From NCBI RefSeq assembly GCF_034718895.1, contig NZ_JAYERP010000001.1, forward strand, positions 1,984,001-2,048,000: DNA of 64,000 nucleotides, in the 5' to 3' direction. The position numbers and the translations under genes were made by a program. This DNA comes from Paenibacillus phoenicis. GTDB taxonomy: Bacteria; Bacillota; Bacilli; Paenibacillales; Paenibacillaceae. This document shows, in pieces, positions 53,427 to 62,216 of the stretch. Under the pieces are notes generated by a model. It searched no databases and had not been told where the DNA came from. It worked only from the letters and a program-made list of their open reading frames with translations. The first letter of the stretch is position 1, and every line of letters starts with the position of its first letter.

Positions 53427-54689
53427 TTACCGACTAAGCTCAGCCAACCGTCCGCGATATTGCTTGCCAGTGATCGCTCCGCTTAAATAATCGGAGGTGA
53501 GCGGCGCGAAGCGCTCGAGCTGTTCCGGCAGCGACGGACTCGCCGGCAGCACAATTCCGGATCCGGCAGCCAGCGTGGCGGGGATCCAAGTGGGGAGCTG
53601 ATTTCGGACGGCTTCGTAATAAACGGTTTTGAGAACAGGAAGATGCCCGGTTGTTTCATACCAACGCGCTTGATTATAAAGGGAGGTCATTTCTGAAATC
53701 CACAATCCGGCCGCATCGGGATGATCCGTTTGCGAAGAAACGGCATAACTTCGGCCTAGGATCCAGGTTGACGCTAGATTCGGCTGGAACTCCGGCATCC
53801 AGATTTTCGAGCGGGGATGACGATGCTTCTCGGCTTCCGTCGCCGTGGTGATCATCATCGCCAGTTCGCCGTCACTCAGCTTGCTCCACGAATCCGATCG
53901 GGCCAAGCCCGAATCCAAGAGCGCGGGGCGCAACGATTCCAGCTGTTGCAGGGCGTACGTCATATTGCCCTCCACTGTATAGAATTGCCCGGAACCGGCC
54001 GGCTTCCAGCCTCCGCCGACTTGCCACAGCAAAGTCGCTGCCGCATAGGGATCACGGTAATCCAATCCTAACAGGTAGGGCTGGGAATGTTGTTTTTTGA
54101 AGGTGGAGACTAAGACGTTCCAATCGTCCGCTGTAGCCGGCGGGCGTTCCAGTCCAAGCTGCTTCAGTTTGTCCTCATGATAAACCAGCACATAGGGATC
54201 CACATCCAGCGGAACTCCCCAGACGTAACCGTTCCACTCGTTTGGAATTAAGGAAGCGCTTAACACTTCGCCTGACAAGGAACCAGAGAAATAGCCCTCC
54301 GTGGGCAGCAGATAACCGTCCGCTGCAAAACGGCGAATCCAGACATTGTCCAAGAGCAGGACGTCCGGCGATTCCCCGAGCTTCATCAGCTGGCGCTGGT
54401 ACGCAGCATAACTCTCCTCTAACGGCACATTCACCAGATCAACCTCCACCGGATGGCTCACCGTAAACTGCCGGTTCATCTCCTCCAGGCGACGGAAGTC
54501 AGTCTCATTCATCTGCACGGCCACGTGAATGTGGCCGGTCTCCTCCTTGGTTTGCGCTTCAGGCGGTGTAACCGGCTGAGCCTCCCCGCCGTCTTCTTGG
54601 CGAACTAGCGTCATTTCTTCGCTAGGCGACAGATTAATTAAAGCGAGCAGGAGGATTGCAAAAAGCACCCAATGATTTTTTCGCTTCAC
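53427..54689 (-). CDS. Extracellular solute-binding protein (sugar-type), no lipobox
   Basis: A 420-residue family 1 solute-binding protein: VQMNETDFRRLEEMNRQFT near the start, DVLLLDNVWIRRFAADGYLLP, then WNGYVWGVPLDVDPYVLVYHEDKL split across 150-175. The GTG at 54689 is chosen for GGAGAGGAAGG ahead. The N-terminus is a hydrophobic helix (HWVLFAILLLALINL) with no cysteine, unlike the usual lipidated binding proteins of Gram-positives. It may stay anchored by an uncleaved signal. No permease or ATPase gene is adjacent, so it is an orphan that could serve a distant transporter or a sensor. Confidence 0.8.
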   Translation of the reverse strand: MKRKNHWVLFAILLLALINLSPSEEMTLVRQEDGGEAQPVTPPEAQTKEETGHIHVAVQMNETDFRRLEEMNRQFTVSHPVEVDLVNVPLEESYAAYQRQLMKLGESPDVLLLDNVWIRRFAADGYLLPTEGYFSGSLSGEVLSASLIPNEWNGYVWGVPLDVDPYVLVYHEDKLKQLGLERPPATADDWNVLVSTFKKQHSQPYLLGLDYRDPYAAATLLWQVGGGWKPAGSGQFYTVEGNMTYALQQLESLRPALLDSGLARSDSWSKLSDGELAMMITTATEAEKHRHPRSKIWMPEFQPNLASTWILGRSYAVSSQTDHPDAAGLWISEMTSLYNQARWYETTGHLPVLKTVYYEAVRNQLPTWIPATLAAGSGIVLPASPSLPEQLERFAPLTSDYLSGAITGKQYRGRLAELSR

Positions 54690-54850
54690 GCCTGTCCTTC
54701 CTCTCCACAATTTAGGAGCGCACGTCACGTCAATAACCTTCTGATACTCCGTATTGTAGCAAATCGCCGGATGAATTGTCCCGTAAAAAAATGTATATGT
54801 GTATGGCGGTGGGGTGCTTGGACTTTAACTCTCCTGTAATGTATGCGATT

Positions 54851-55032
54851 CCTGCAAAAATGCAGTTTTTTGAGGTGAAATCGCCGCTTTGTGCAAAATG
54901 CCTGCAAAGGTGCAGGCTTTGCGCCGAATTGCCCCATTTGTCCGAAATCGTGAAAAATAACTGTACTTTTGCAGGCTTTGGCCGAGAAATCGGGATTTAG
55001 CCGAAAAAAACTGCACTTTTGCAGGTTTCCCC
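54851..55032. repeat. Intergenic array 3: CTGCAAAnnTGCAG palindrome modules, ~50-bp period
   Basis: Modules built on a short palindrome lie at 54851 (CCTGCAAAAATGCAG), 54901 (CCTGCAAAGGTGCAGG), 54961 (CTGTACTTTTGCAGG) and 55011 (CTGCACTTTTGCAGG). Spacings are 50, 60 and 50 bp, and GCCGA/GCCGAAA-like words recur between them. The gap 54690-55347 holds this array, a terminator and the inverted repeat at 55162-55281, with no gene recognised. Confidence 0.8.
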
Positions 55033-55057
55033 CTTCGAGCAAAAGCGTGCAAACGAG

Positions 55058-55104
55058 CAAAAAAGCCCGGCGAATTAAGATAAACCGATTCGCCGGGCTT
55101 TTAC
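55058..55104. terminator. Strong hairpin terminator, either direction
   Basis: GCCCGGCGAA (55065-55074) and TTCGCCGGGC (55089-55098) form a perfect 10-bp stem flanked by AAAAAA and TTTT. It probably closes the phoH transcript (minus), about 250 bases behind its stop. Confidence 0.8.
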
Positions 55105-55161
55105 TATTATTTTCCTCGCGACGGACGAGCGGTATGCTCTCGGTCAGCAACTTCCTGTTCC

Positions 55162-55281
55162 AGGAAGGCAAGTAACGAGCCGGAGGAAGTTTACGTCCGC
55201 ATTTGGGAGCCGGTTCTCCTCCTTCTACCTCATCAGGGACAACTGGCGGACAAGAGCGGGCCGTGGTCGTTACTTGCTTCC
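55162..55281. repeat. 120-bp element with nested inverted repeats
   Basis: GCAAGTAACGA (55168-55178) is exactly inverted as TCGTTACTTGC (55267-55277). Allowing one bulge the arms extend to GGAAG/CTTCC. An inner pair, GTCCGC/GCGGAC, lies between them. It lies in the 3' region of phoH. Confidence 0.55.
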
Positions 55282-55347
55282 GTTGACCTGGCTATCACTG
55301 TATCCGCCACAGTTGGCCAAGGCCAAGTCCAGTCCGAGCTCGCCCTT

Positions 55348-56679
55348 CTACAACAAATCCGCCGCCAGCTGAGCCAGCTTGGAGCGTTCGCCCTTCTCCA
55401 GGGTGATATGCCCGCTGATGCCCTGGTCGCGGAAGCGTTCGACCAAAATGGTTAATCCGTTGCTGGAAGCGTCCAGATACGGATGGTCGATCTGCTCCGG
55501 ATCGCCAACCAGCACGATCTTGCTGCCTTCCCCGACGCGCGACACGATCGTCTTCACCTCATGGCGCGACAGGTTTTGCGCCTCGTCCACGATGATGAAC
55601 TGCCCGGGGATCGAGCGGCCGCGAATGTACGTAAGGGCCTCCACCTGAATGCTGCCAAGCCCCATCAAGATTTTCTCGATGTCGCCGGATTTCTTCGTAT
55701 CAAACAGGTACTCCAGGTTATCATAGATCGGCTGCATCCAAGGCCGCAGCTTTTCTTCTTTTTCCCCGGGCAGGTATCCGATATCCTTCCCCATCGGGAC
55801 AACGGGCCGGGCAATCAGCAGCTTTTTGTATTTGTGCTCATCCTCGACCTTCAGCAGACCGGCGGCTAACGCAAGCAACGTCTTACCGGTGCCGGCTTTA
55901 CCGGTGATCGTAACGAGCGGAATATCATCGTTAAGCAAGAGCTCCAATGCCATGCGCTGCTGGGCGTTTCGAGCGCTAATCCCCCAGACCGGCTCATTAC
56001 TAAGATACAGCGGCTCCAAGCGGGTGGCATCTTCGTTCACTTTCAGCAAAGCGGATTTGCCAGTCCCCATCTCATCTTTTAATATCACAAACTCATGCGG
56101 GTAAAGGGAATAATTAGCCCCAAGCGGTTTAATTGGCAAAAAGCGATACGTATAAAATTCATCAATCACCGACGGATGAACCTTGATGGTTGAATAACCT
56201 CCATATAGGTCGCTGGGGCCTACGGTCCGGTCCGACAAATAATCTTCGGCATGGAGTCCCAGAACGTCGGCTTTGATTCGGACCAGCACATCCTTGCTGA
56301 CCAGAATGACCGGCCGCGGCGTTTCCATCTCCGCCTGCTCCAGGTGATAGTTCAGGGCTACCGCGAGAATCCGGTTGTCGTTGGTGACTTCCCCGAACTT
56401 TTCCTGAACCTTGACGAAGCTGCGGTGATTTAACTCGACCTTAATTCGCCCGCCGCCCTCCAGCGGTACGCCATCATGCAAATGGCCCGTTGACCGCAAG
56501 CCATCCAGCAAGCGAGAGACGCCCCGCGCATTCCGGCCGATCTCGTCGGCATTGCGCTTTTTGCTGTCGATTTCCTCCAGCACGACAGCCGGAATGACCA
56601 CATCATGTTCGTCAAAGGCAAATACGGCACCCGGATCATGCAATAATACATTCGTATCCAATACAAAGATCTTCTTCAT
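55348..56679 (-). CDS. ylaK: PhoH-family protein with N-terminal PIN domain (YlaK)
   Basis: A 443-residue protein (start ATG 56679 or the adjacent ATG 56682, behind GGAGGGG). The N-terminal PIN nuclease-like domain (KIFVLDTNVLLHDPGAVFAF, acidic D at 8, about 1-130) is fused to a PhoH ATPase domain. Walker A is GKAGTGKTLLALAAG (near 262) and Walker B is QFIIVDEAQNLS. PhoH2-type fusions show RNA helicase/RNase activity in actinobacteria. The divergent ylaJ-like gene and the nearby ylaL-like gene reproduce B. subtilis ylaJ-ylaK-ylaL. Confidence 0.92.
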   Translation of the reverse strand: MKKIFVLDTNVLLHDPGAVFAFDEHDVVIPAVVLEEIDSKKRNADEIGRNARGVSRLLDGLRSTGHLHDGVPLEGGGRIKVELNHRSFVKVQEKFGEVTNDNRILAVALNYHLEQAEMETPRPVILVSKDVLVRIKADVLGLHAEDYLSDRTVGPSDLYGGYSTIKVHPSVIDEFYTYRFLPIKPLGANYSLYPHEFVILKDEMGTGKSALLKVNEDATRLEPLYLSNEPVWGISARNAQQRMALELLLNDDIPLVTITGKAGTGKTLLALAAGLLKVEDEHKYKKLLIARPVVPMGKDIGYLPGEKEEKLRPWMQPIYDNLEYLFDTKKSGDIEKILMGLGSIQVEALTYIRGRSIPGQFIIVDEAQNLSRHEVKTIVSRVGEGSKIVLVGDPEQIDHPYLDASSNGLTILVERFRDQGISGHITLEKGERSKLAQLAADLL

Positions 56680-56803
56680 CATTATCCCCTCCACCGCGGT
56701 CATTGCAGCCTTATGAGCATACATATTTTTTGGCGTCCCGGGAACTCTATAACCGATATTAGAACCGGTATCGAGAGATCAATTCCGAAAGGACGGATTG
56801 AAC

Positions 56804-57379
56804 ATGCGATTATGGCTGTGTTTGTTACTGACGGCTACCCTGCTTACAAGTTGCGGAACTCGTTCTGAAAAGGCATCACCCTCTCCAAATCATCAAACAG
56901 GGAATGCGCCCCAGGCACAAAGCGTGAATCCTTATGCCACCAACGCCAACGACAAAGAGGTCATGTCAGACCGTGACAGACAAGTTTATTTGGAAGAACT
57001 GGTGAAAAAAGTCCCTGGCGTGAAAGGCGCGCATTGTGTCATTATGGGCAAAACCGCCATCGTTGGTATCGATGTGGATAGCCGCCTCGAACGTGCAAGG
57101 GTAGGGAGCATTAAATATACGGTAGCTGAAGCGCTTCGAAAAGATCCGCACGGAGCCGGCGCCATCGTCACCGCGGATATCGACTTAAATCAACGACTTG
57201 CCGAGATCGGCAAGAAAATCCGCGAAGGTCGGCCGGTTTCCGGCTTCGCCACCGAGCTGGCTGACATTATCGGACGGATCGTCCCTCAGATTCCGAACGA
57301 TACCCGGCCGCCGGAAGGCAATCCGAAGCAAATGCAAATCGCCCCTGACGGCGGAGCAACGCGGCAAAATCTGCGTTAA
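56804..57379 (+). CDS. ylaJ: YhcN/YlaJ-family sporulation lipoprotein
   Basis: A 191-residue lipoprotein (start ATG 56804, or TTG 56798, behind GAAAGGA). The signal peptide ends in LLTSC with the lipidated cysteine at 17. The YhcN/YlaJ domain covers about 45-165 (RQVYLEELVKKVPGVKGAHCV, TAIVGIDVDSRL, GAIVTADIDLNQRL). B. subtilis YhcN and YlaJ are spore membrane lipoproteins that affect germination. It is divergent from phoH/ylaK, with 120 bases between the two starts. Confidence 0.88.
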   Translation: MRLWLCLLLTATLLTSCGTRSEKASPSPNHQTGNAPQAQSVNPYATNANDKEVMSDRDRQVYLEELVKKVPGVKGAHCVIMGKTAIVGIDVDSRLERARVGSIKYTVAEALRKDPHGAGAIVTADIDLNQRLAEIGKKIREGRPVSGFATELADIIGRIVPQIPNDTRPPEGNPKQMQIAPDGGATRQNLR

Positions 57380-57395
57380 GTTTGTCCCAAGAAGG

Positions 57396-57430
57396 AAAAA
57401 AAGCCTAGCGATCAACTCGCTAGGCTTTCT
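57396..57430. terminator. Bidirectional terminator between ylaJ and ylaL-like genes
   Basis: AAGCCTAGCGA (57401-57411) and TCGCTAGGCTT (57417-57427) form a perfect 11-bp stem with A and T runs on either side. The stop codon of the minus-strand gene (57420-57422) lies inside the stem. Confidence 0.92.
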
Positions 57431-57872
57431 TCATGGCTTCAAACACTTGACGATCCAGCATGTCCGCAGCACGCTGGTCATAAACTTTGGCATATTCCGG
57501 CGGTGACACCAGCTGCGCGCCATAAAACAGCGCGTTTCGCACCGCATCGATCTCGATGTCGAAGCAGCACATATTAAACGGCACCCCGTCCAATGGATCC
57601 TGTACAACGGTAGCTCGGCCATTGATGGCGTAAATCGTATCCTGGCCAAACACTGTGACCGTCGCCCGCGGATTGGCCTTCAAATTGCCGACCAGTCTGG
57701 AGCGATGATCCAGCGCCAGCCGCAGCTTCGAAGGATCCACGGCATACACCCAAGAAATGGCGCTGGACGTAGGGCCGCCGGATTCCTGATCCACCGTGTT
57801 CAACAGTACATACGTTTCGGACTGGAGAAGGGAATAAAGTGAATCAGATAATTGAGTTACGACTTCGGACAT
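57420..57872 (-). CDS. ylaL: Pyridoxamine 5'-phosphate oxidase-like FMN-binding protein (YlaL-like)
   Basis: A 150-residue split-barrel flavoprotein (YVLLNTVDQESGGPTSSAISW, LRLALDHRSRLVGNLKANPRATVTVFG). This is the layout of the PNPOx-like superfamily; the true substrate is unknown. The ATG at 57872 follows ACAGGAGGG. The stop codon is inside the shared terminator stem. Confidence 0.75.
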   Translation of the reverse strand: MSEVVTQLSDSLYSLLQSETYVLLNTVDQESGGPTSSAISWVYAVDPSKLRLALDHRSRLVGNLKANPRATVTVFGQDTIYAINGRATVVQDPLDGVPFNMCCFDIEIDAVRNALFYGAQLVSPPEYAKVYDQRAADMLDRQVFEAMKKA

Positions 57873-57978
57873 TAGACCAGCCCTCCTGTACAGTGTTACA
57901 TCGGATTTCTGCTCAATACGCTTCAGCTATCCTTAAGTCAATTGTATTATAGCATGCGGCAAAACTTGCATTCAATCG

Positions 57979-59073
57979 TCAGTTCACCTGTCCGTCGTCC
58001 GTCTCCCCGCTATTTGCCTGCGCGGAACTTGCCTTCCCGGCGAGCTGATCCTTCAGCGCCTGCTTGGCCGCTTCCAGTTCATCCTGGTGCAAGTAGACGT
58101 ACGGGCTCTTCCAATCCCCGGTCACTGGCACGAATGCCACATTCTCCTTAGAAATGTTCCAATACGCTTGAATGATATTTTTCATTTGCTGCGATTCCAG
58201 GTCGGTCTCCATATTCTTTCCGACGGATTCGATCACTTTGCCGGCCCCCATGACACCGTTCAGCGACTTCGCTTGGTCGATCAGGGCGTGCAGCACTTCA
58301 TTCTGCCGGCGGTTACGGTCGAAATCATCCGAACCCTTCGTCTGCGGCTTGCAGTTCGATTTGCGGTAGCGCACGTAGCCTAACGCATCTTCCCCGTTCA
58401 GGTGCTGCTCGCCTTTCTTCAGGTTGATGTTCGTACCGTCCGCCGTATCGCGGTAACACATGTCGGCATCCACATTGACGTCAACGCCGCCCAGCGCATC
58501 CACCACATCGCGGAACCCTTGGAAATTCAGCACCGTCACATAATCGATATTGATACCAAAAAACTTGCCCATCATCGTTTTCATTTCCTGTGTGGCGGGA
58601 ATCCCTGTTTTCTTCTCAGCCGCCAGGAAGTTCGGATAGTACGCGTTGAGCTTGTTCGTCTTATATCCGTCCAATTCCAGCTTGGTATCGCGCGGAAGAG
58701 AGACGACCGTTGCCGATTTGGTATCGGGATTCATCGCGATGACCATCATCACGTCACTCAGATGGGTGCCGGTCTGCGGACGGTAATCCGTCCCAAGCAA
58801 CAGCATCGTAATCGGCTTCACCTTGGCGGATTTCTCAGGTGCTACTTTGTCTGGAGTCCCCGTTGCATCGATCACCTGATCCGCGGTATAGAATAAATAC
58901 CCTGCATAAAGGCCAACCCCGATTACCCCGAGGATGAGGAGCGTCAGGACGGTTTTGAAGAACCGTTTCAGGCCGCCGGATTTTCTTTTTCGAGTGGAGC
59001 CCGCTTTTGCACCTTTTGTCGATCCTCTTTGGCTTTGCCCCCGTGGAGGTAAGCCGCTGCGGTTAGAACTCAT
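57979..59073 (-). CDS. LytR-CpsA-Psr (LCP) family cell wall polymer ligase
   Basis: A 364-residue membrane protein (start ATG 59073 behind ATAAGGTG). A Ser/Lys/Arg-rich cytoplasmic tail (about 1-36) is followed by one helix (about 38-60) and an extracellular LCP domain. In that domain TMLLLGTDYRPQTGTHLSDVMMV, SLPRDTKLEL, GGVDVNVDADMCY and DALGYVRYRK..DFDRNRRQNEV mark the polyprenyl-phosphate pocket. The family transfers teichoic acids or other glycopolymers from lipid carriers to peptidoglycan. No sugar polymer cluster is adjacent, so the substrate is open. Confidence 0.92.
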   Translation of the reverse strand: MSSNRSGLPPRGQSQRGSTKGAKAGSTRKRKSGGLKRFFKTVLTLLILGVIGVGLYAGYLFYTADQVIDATGTPDKVAPEKSAKVKPITMLLLGTDYRPQTGTHLSDVMMVIAMNPDTKSATVVSLPRDTKLELDGYKTNKLNAYYPNFLAAEKKTGIPATQEMKTMMGKFFGINIDYVTVLNFQGFRDVVDALGGVDVNVDADMCYRDTADGTNINLKKGEQHLNGEDALGYVRYRKSNCKPQTKGSDDFDRNRRQNEVLHALIDQAKSLNGVMGAGKVIESVGKNMETDLESQQMKNIIQAYWNISKENVAFVPVTGDWKSPYVYLHQDELEAAKQALKDQLAGKASSAQANSGETDDGQVN

Positions 59074-59166
59074 GAACTTAAACACCTTATTTCTGTAAAA
59101 ATGTTGTCGCATTCATTAAGACGTACCGAGCTTCGGAAAAGTTACCGGTTAGAAAGCGGAGGCAAA

Positions 59167-59475
59167 TTATGCCGATTTATCGCTTGACGGCGAACCCGTC
59201 TTGTTCTCCTTGTTCCGTCGACCCTCGACAAAATAACGAATCCGCACCATCAGCATCAAAACGACAGCCACCAGCAAACATTGAATGATCGGCAGCTTGT
59301 CAATTTGGAAGATGAGCAGCAGGAAGGAGCCCAGCGCCATAAGGAGGTACAGAATAATCTCTTTAAACAGCGGCAGCTTCTGCTGTGCACGGAACACTTT
59401 ATTGTAAACATAAATGATCAGCACGAAGATCAGCACGTAGGAAATGATCGGATGGCTGGCAAACCAAGCCTGCAT
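59167..59475 (-). CDS. ylaH: YlaH-like membrane protein
   Basis: A 102-residue protein (start ATG 59475 behind GAAGGAGGGG) with three hydrophobic segments (about 10-25, 38-58 and 62-80) and the family string IYVYNKVFRAQQKLPLFKEI. It belongs to the YlaH family of Bacillales, of unknown function. It follows typA with a 37-base gap, as ylaH follows ylaG in B. subtilis. Confidence 0.85.
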   Translation of the reverse strand: MQAWFASHPIISYVLIFVLIIYVYNKVFRAQQKLPLFKEIILYLLMALGSFLLLIFQIDKLPIIQCLLVAVVLMLMVRIRYFVEGRRNKENKTGSPSSDKSA

Positions 59476-59512
59476 AACGAACCCCTCCTTCAAATGGCAA
59501 CCTTATTCCTAA

Positions 59513-61354
59513 TTATAGGTTGGCTTCCGCCATTTTGCGATGTTTTTCTGCCCGTTCCCGTTCGCTCTTGTTCAAAATCTTCTTACGCAAGCGAACCGAT
59601 TTTGGCGTAATTTCACAATATTCGTCGTCATTCAAATATTCCAGCGCTTGTTCCAACGAGAAGAGCCGCGGGGTCTTCATCTTCACCGTTTCGTCCTTCG
59701 TGGCGGAGCGCACGTTTGTCAGTTGTTTTTCCTTACAAATATTCACCACAATATCGTTATCGCGGGTATGCTCCCCGACGATCATGCCTTCATAAACTTC
59801 CGTTCCCGGTTCCACGAACAGAATCCCGCGATCCTCAATGGACAAGATCCCGTAGAGGGTGGAAACGCCGTTTTCACTGGAAACAAGCACGCCTTCATGA
59901 CGTCCGCCAACCTGTCCGCCAACGAATGGACCATAGCTGTCGAACGCGTGATTCATAACGCCGTAACCGCGAGTCAACGTAAGGAAATGCGTCCGATACC
60001 CGATCAGGCCGCGGGCTGGAATCAAGAACTCCAAGCGAACCTGGCCGTTACCGTTGTTAACCATATTCACCATTTCCGCTTTGCGGGAACCCAAGCTTTC
60101 CATGACTGCGCCCATGCTTTCTTCCGGCACGTCGATCAGCAGGCGTTCGATCGGTTCCATTTTCACGCCGTCGATTTCCCGTACGATGACCTCAGGCTTA
60201 GATACCTGCAGCTCGTACCCTTCACGGCGCATGTTCTCGATCAGAATGCCCAGGTGAAGCTCACCACGGCCAGATACGATAAATGCGTCCGGGCTGTCCG
60301 TCTCATCCACGCGCAAGGAAACGTCAGTTTCCAGCTCTTTAAACAGGCGCTCGCGCAGTTTACGGGAAGTCACCCATTTGCCTTCGCGTCCTGCAAACGG
60401 GCTGTTATTAACGAGGAACGTCATTTGCAGCGTTGGTTCATCGATCTTCAAGACCGGCAAGGCTTCCGGGTGATTTGGATCGGCGATCGTTTCCCCGATA
60501 TTGATGTCCTTGATCCCGGCAACAGCGACGATGTCCCCGGCTCCGGCTTCTTCGATTTCCACGCGGCGCAGGCCCTGGAAGCCAAACAGCTTCTCGATAC
60601 GAGCGGTCTTCTTGCCGCCGTCGCGCGTCATCACCGCCACAGATTGACCTTGGCGAATCACGCCGCGGTTCACACGGCCGATGGCGATCCGGCCCAAGTA
60701 TTCGTTATAGTCCATCAACGTCACGAGGAATTGCAGCGGCTCGTCAACGTTCTCCGTAGGCGCCGGAATATGGTCGATGATCGTTTCGTAAAGCGCCAGC
60801 ATATTGTCATCCTGCTTCTCTGGATCCAAGCTGGATGTACCGTTTAACGCGGAGGCGTAAACGACCGGGAAGTCCAGCTGATCCTCACTGGCTTCCAACT
60901 CGATAAACAGATCCAGCACCTCATCGATCACTTCGGCCGGACGTGCAGCCGGGCGGTCGATTTTGTTCACCACGACGATTGGCGTCAGGTGATGCTCCAG
61001 CGCTTTACGAAGCACGAATTTCGTCTGCGGCATGCAACCTTCGTAAGCATCAACTACGAGCAGCACGCCGTCGACCATTTTCATAATCCGTTCCACTTCC
61101 CCGCCGAAGTCGGCGTGTCCCGGAGTATCTACGATATTAATCAAATAGTCCTTGTACGTAATGGCAGTATTTTTCGCCAAAATGGTAATCCCGCGTTCCC
61201 GCTCCAAATCGTTGGAGTCCATGGCCCGCTCTTGCACCGCTTCGTTCTCCCGGAAAATCCCGGATTGCTGCAGCAGCTTGTCGACGAGCGTCGTTTTCCC
61301 GTGGTCAACGTGGGCAATAATCGCAATATTGCGAATTTGTTTTCTATCATGCAT
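59513..61354 (-). CDS. typA: Ribosome-associated GTPase TypA/BipA (YlaG)
   Basis: A 613-residue translational GTPase. G1 AHVDHGKTT is at 14-22, switch I has the [15 protein letters not shown] string, G3 is DTPGHADF near 75 and G4 NKIDRP near 130. The domain II/III/V region and the BipA-specific C-terminal domain ([29 protein letters not shown], given as positions 418-446) follow. It assists 50S assembly, especially in the cold. The ATG at 61354 has CTGGAG ahead. Confidence 0.97.
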   Translation of the reverse strand: MHDRKQIRNIAIIAHVDHGKTTLVDKLLQQSGIFRENEAVQERAMDSNDLERERGITILAKNTAITYKDYLINIVDTPGHADFGGEVERIMKMVDGVLLVVDAYEGCMPQTKFVLRKALEHHLTPIVVVNKIDRPAARPAEVIDEVLDLFIELEASEDQLDFPVVYASALNGTSSLDPEKQDDNMLALYETIIDHIPAPTENVDEPLQFLVTLMDYNEYLGRIAIGRVNRGVIRQGQSVAVMTRDGGKKTARIEKLFGFQGLRRVEIEEAGAGDIVAVAGIKDINIGETIADPNHPEALPVLKIDEPTLQMTFLVNNSPFAGREGKWVTSRKLRERLFKELETDVSLRVDETDSPDAFIVSGRGELHLGILIENMRREGYELQVSKPEVIVREIDGVKMEPIERLLIDVPEESMGAVMESLGSRKAEMVNMVNNGNGQVRLEFLIPARGLIGYRTHFLTLTRGYGVMNHAFDSYGPFVGGQVGGRHEGVLVSSENGVSTLYGILSIEDRGILFVEPGTEVYEGMIVGEHTRDNDIVVNICKEKQLTNVRSATKDETVKMKTPRLFSLEQALEYLNDDEYCEITPKSVRLRKKILNKSERERAEKHRKMAEANL

Positions 61355-61469
61355 AGGTTTGTCTCCAGATCCTTTCGTCTCTATAGATTATTGAGATGGT
61401 TTTATAAAATACAATTTGCACTTCGAACAGGAATTAGTTTACAAGACCAAGTGCAGCCTCATCCACCAC

Positions 61470-61503
61470 AAAACAAAGCGTCGACTTAAATGCCGACGCT
61501 TGA
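61470..61503 (-). terminator. Terminator behind the LiaF-like gene
   Basis: Minus-strand AGCGTCG (61500-61494) pairs with CGACGCT (61483-61477), followed by TTGTTTTG. It separates this gene from typA. Confidence 0.75.
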
Positions 61504-61559
61504 CATATCCCTTATATTATACGTGAAATCTTGAAATTTTCAAGAATTATCCCTGTGAC

Positions 61560-62060
61560 TCACCAAGATCTCCGGCGGTTGCCCCGGCCAGCGATCAACC
61601 AAATCCCGGCAACGATCAGAACAATAGCTAAGAAATAAACGATCGTCGAAGCAAACAACGTCCAGCCAAGCAAGAGGAGTGATATCGCTCCCAATATCAT
61701 GGCGGCGATGAATATTCCGTTCTGGCGCTGAGGCGCGAAATAACCATATTCAAACAAACCGACGGCAACGCCTAGGAAGAAGATCGGCCAGGTGTATTTC
61801 AATGTTTGCCATCCGCCGATGACCCCGGTAAAAAATACGAGGCTGTATACGACCAGAATGGCTCCGGGAAGCAGCAGTTCCGCAGGGCCTTTCCGCCAGA
61901 AATGCCATACGTGAAGCAAGATCCCAGGGATCAGCAGCAGCAGCGGCCAAAGCGCTCTTCCAAGAAAGCTGAAAAACCCTAATTTACCGAGCAGGATAAT
62001 CACTCCGGCAGCGAGGATCAAGACGCCTGTCATGAGTTTGTTGTTGTCGGACATATCCAT
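61560..62060 (-). CDS. LiaI/LiaF-like transmembrane domain protein
   Basis: A 166-residue protein (start ATG 62060 behind GGAAGGTG) with six hydrophobic segments, starting NNKLMTGVLILAAGVIILLGKLG and including the ALWPLLLLIPGIL turn. This is the pattern of the LiaI/LiaF-type membrane domain (DUF5668-like). The soluble C-terminal domain of LiaF is absent and no LiaRS pair is near. Function is unknown; a link to envelope stress is only suggested by the domain. Confidence 0.6.
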   Translation of the reverse strand: MDMSDNNKLMTGVLILAAGVIILLGKLGFFSFLGRALWPLLLLIPGILLHVWHFWRKGPAELLLPGAILVVYSLVFFTGVIGGWQTLKYTWPIFFLGVAVGLFEYGYFAPQRQNGIFIAAMILGAISLLLLGWTLFASTIVYFLAIVLIVAGIWLIAGRGNRRRSW

Positions 62061-62216
62061 CACACACCTTCCAGAAGACAATGAGGGACAAGACGTTGCA
62101 AATTACGACATCCCCTTCACTTCCAGTTTATATGAATTCTGCCCAAAAAACCACTCGGCCTAAGGCGGGGGCCTGATGTTTTTTTCGGATGGTGTGGATG
62201 GAACTGCTGAGTGCGG

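Noticed and set aside
54851-55032. CRISPR array
   Set aside because: The repeats are only about 15 bp and diverged, the spacers are AT-rich and partly alike, and no cas genes are near.
56710-56800. SigG promoter for the ylaJ-like gene
   Set aside because: GCATA is present near 56716, but no CATnnTA box lies at a usable spacing.
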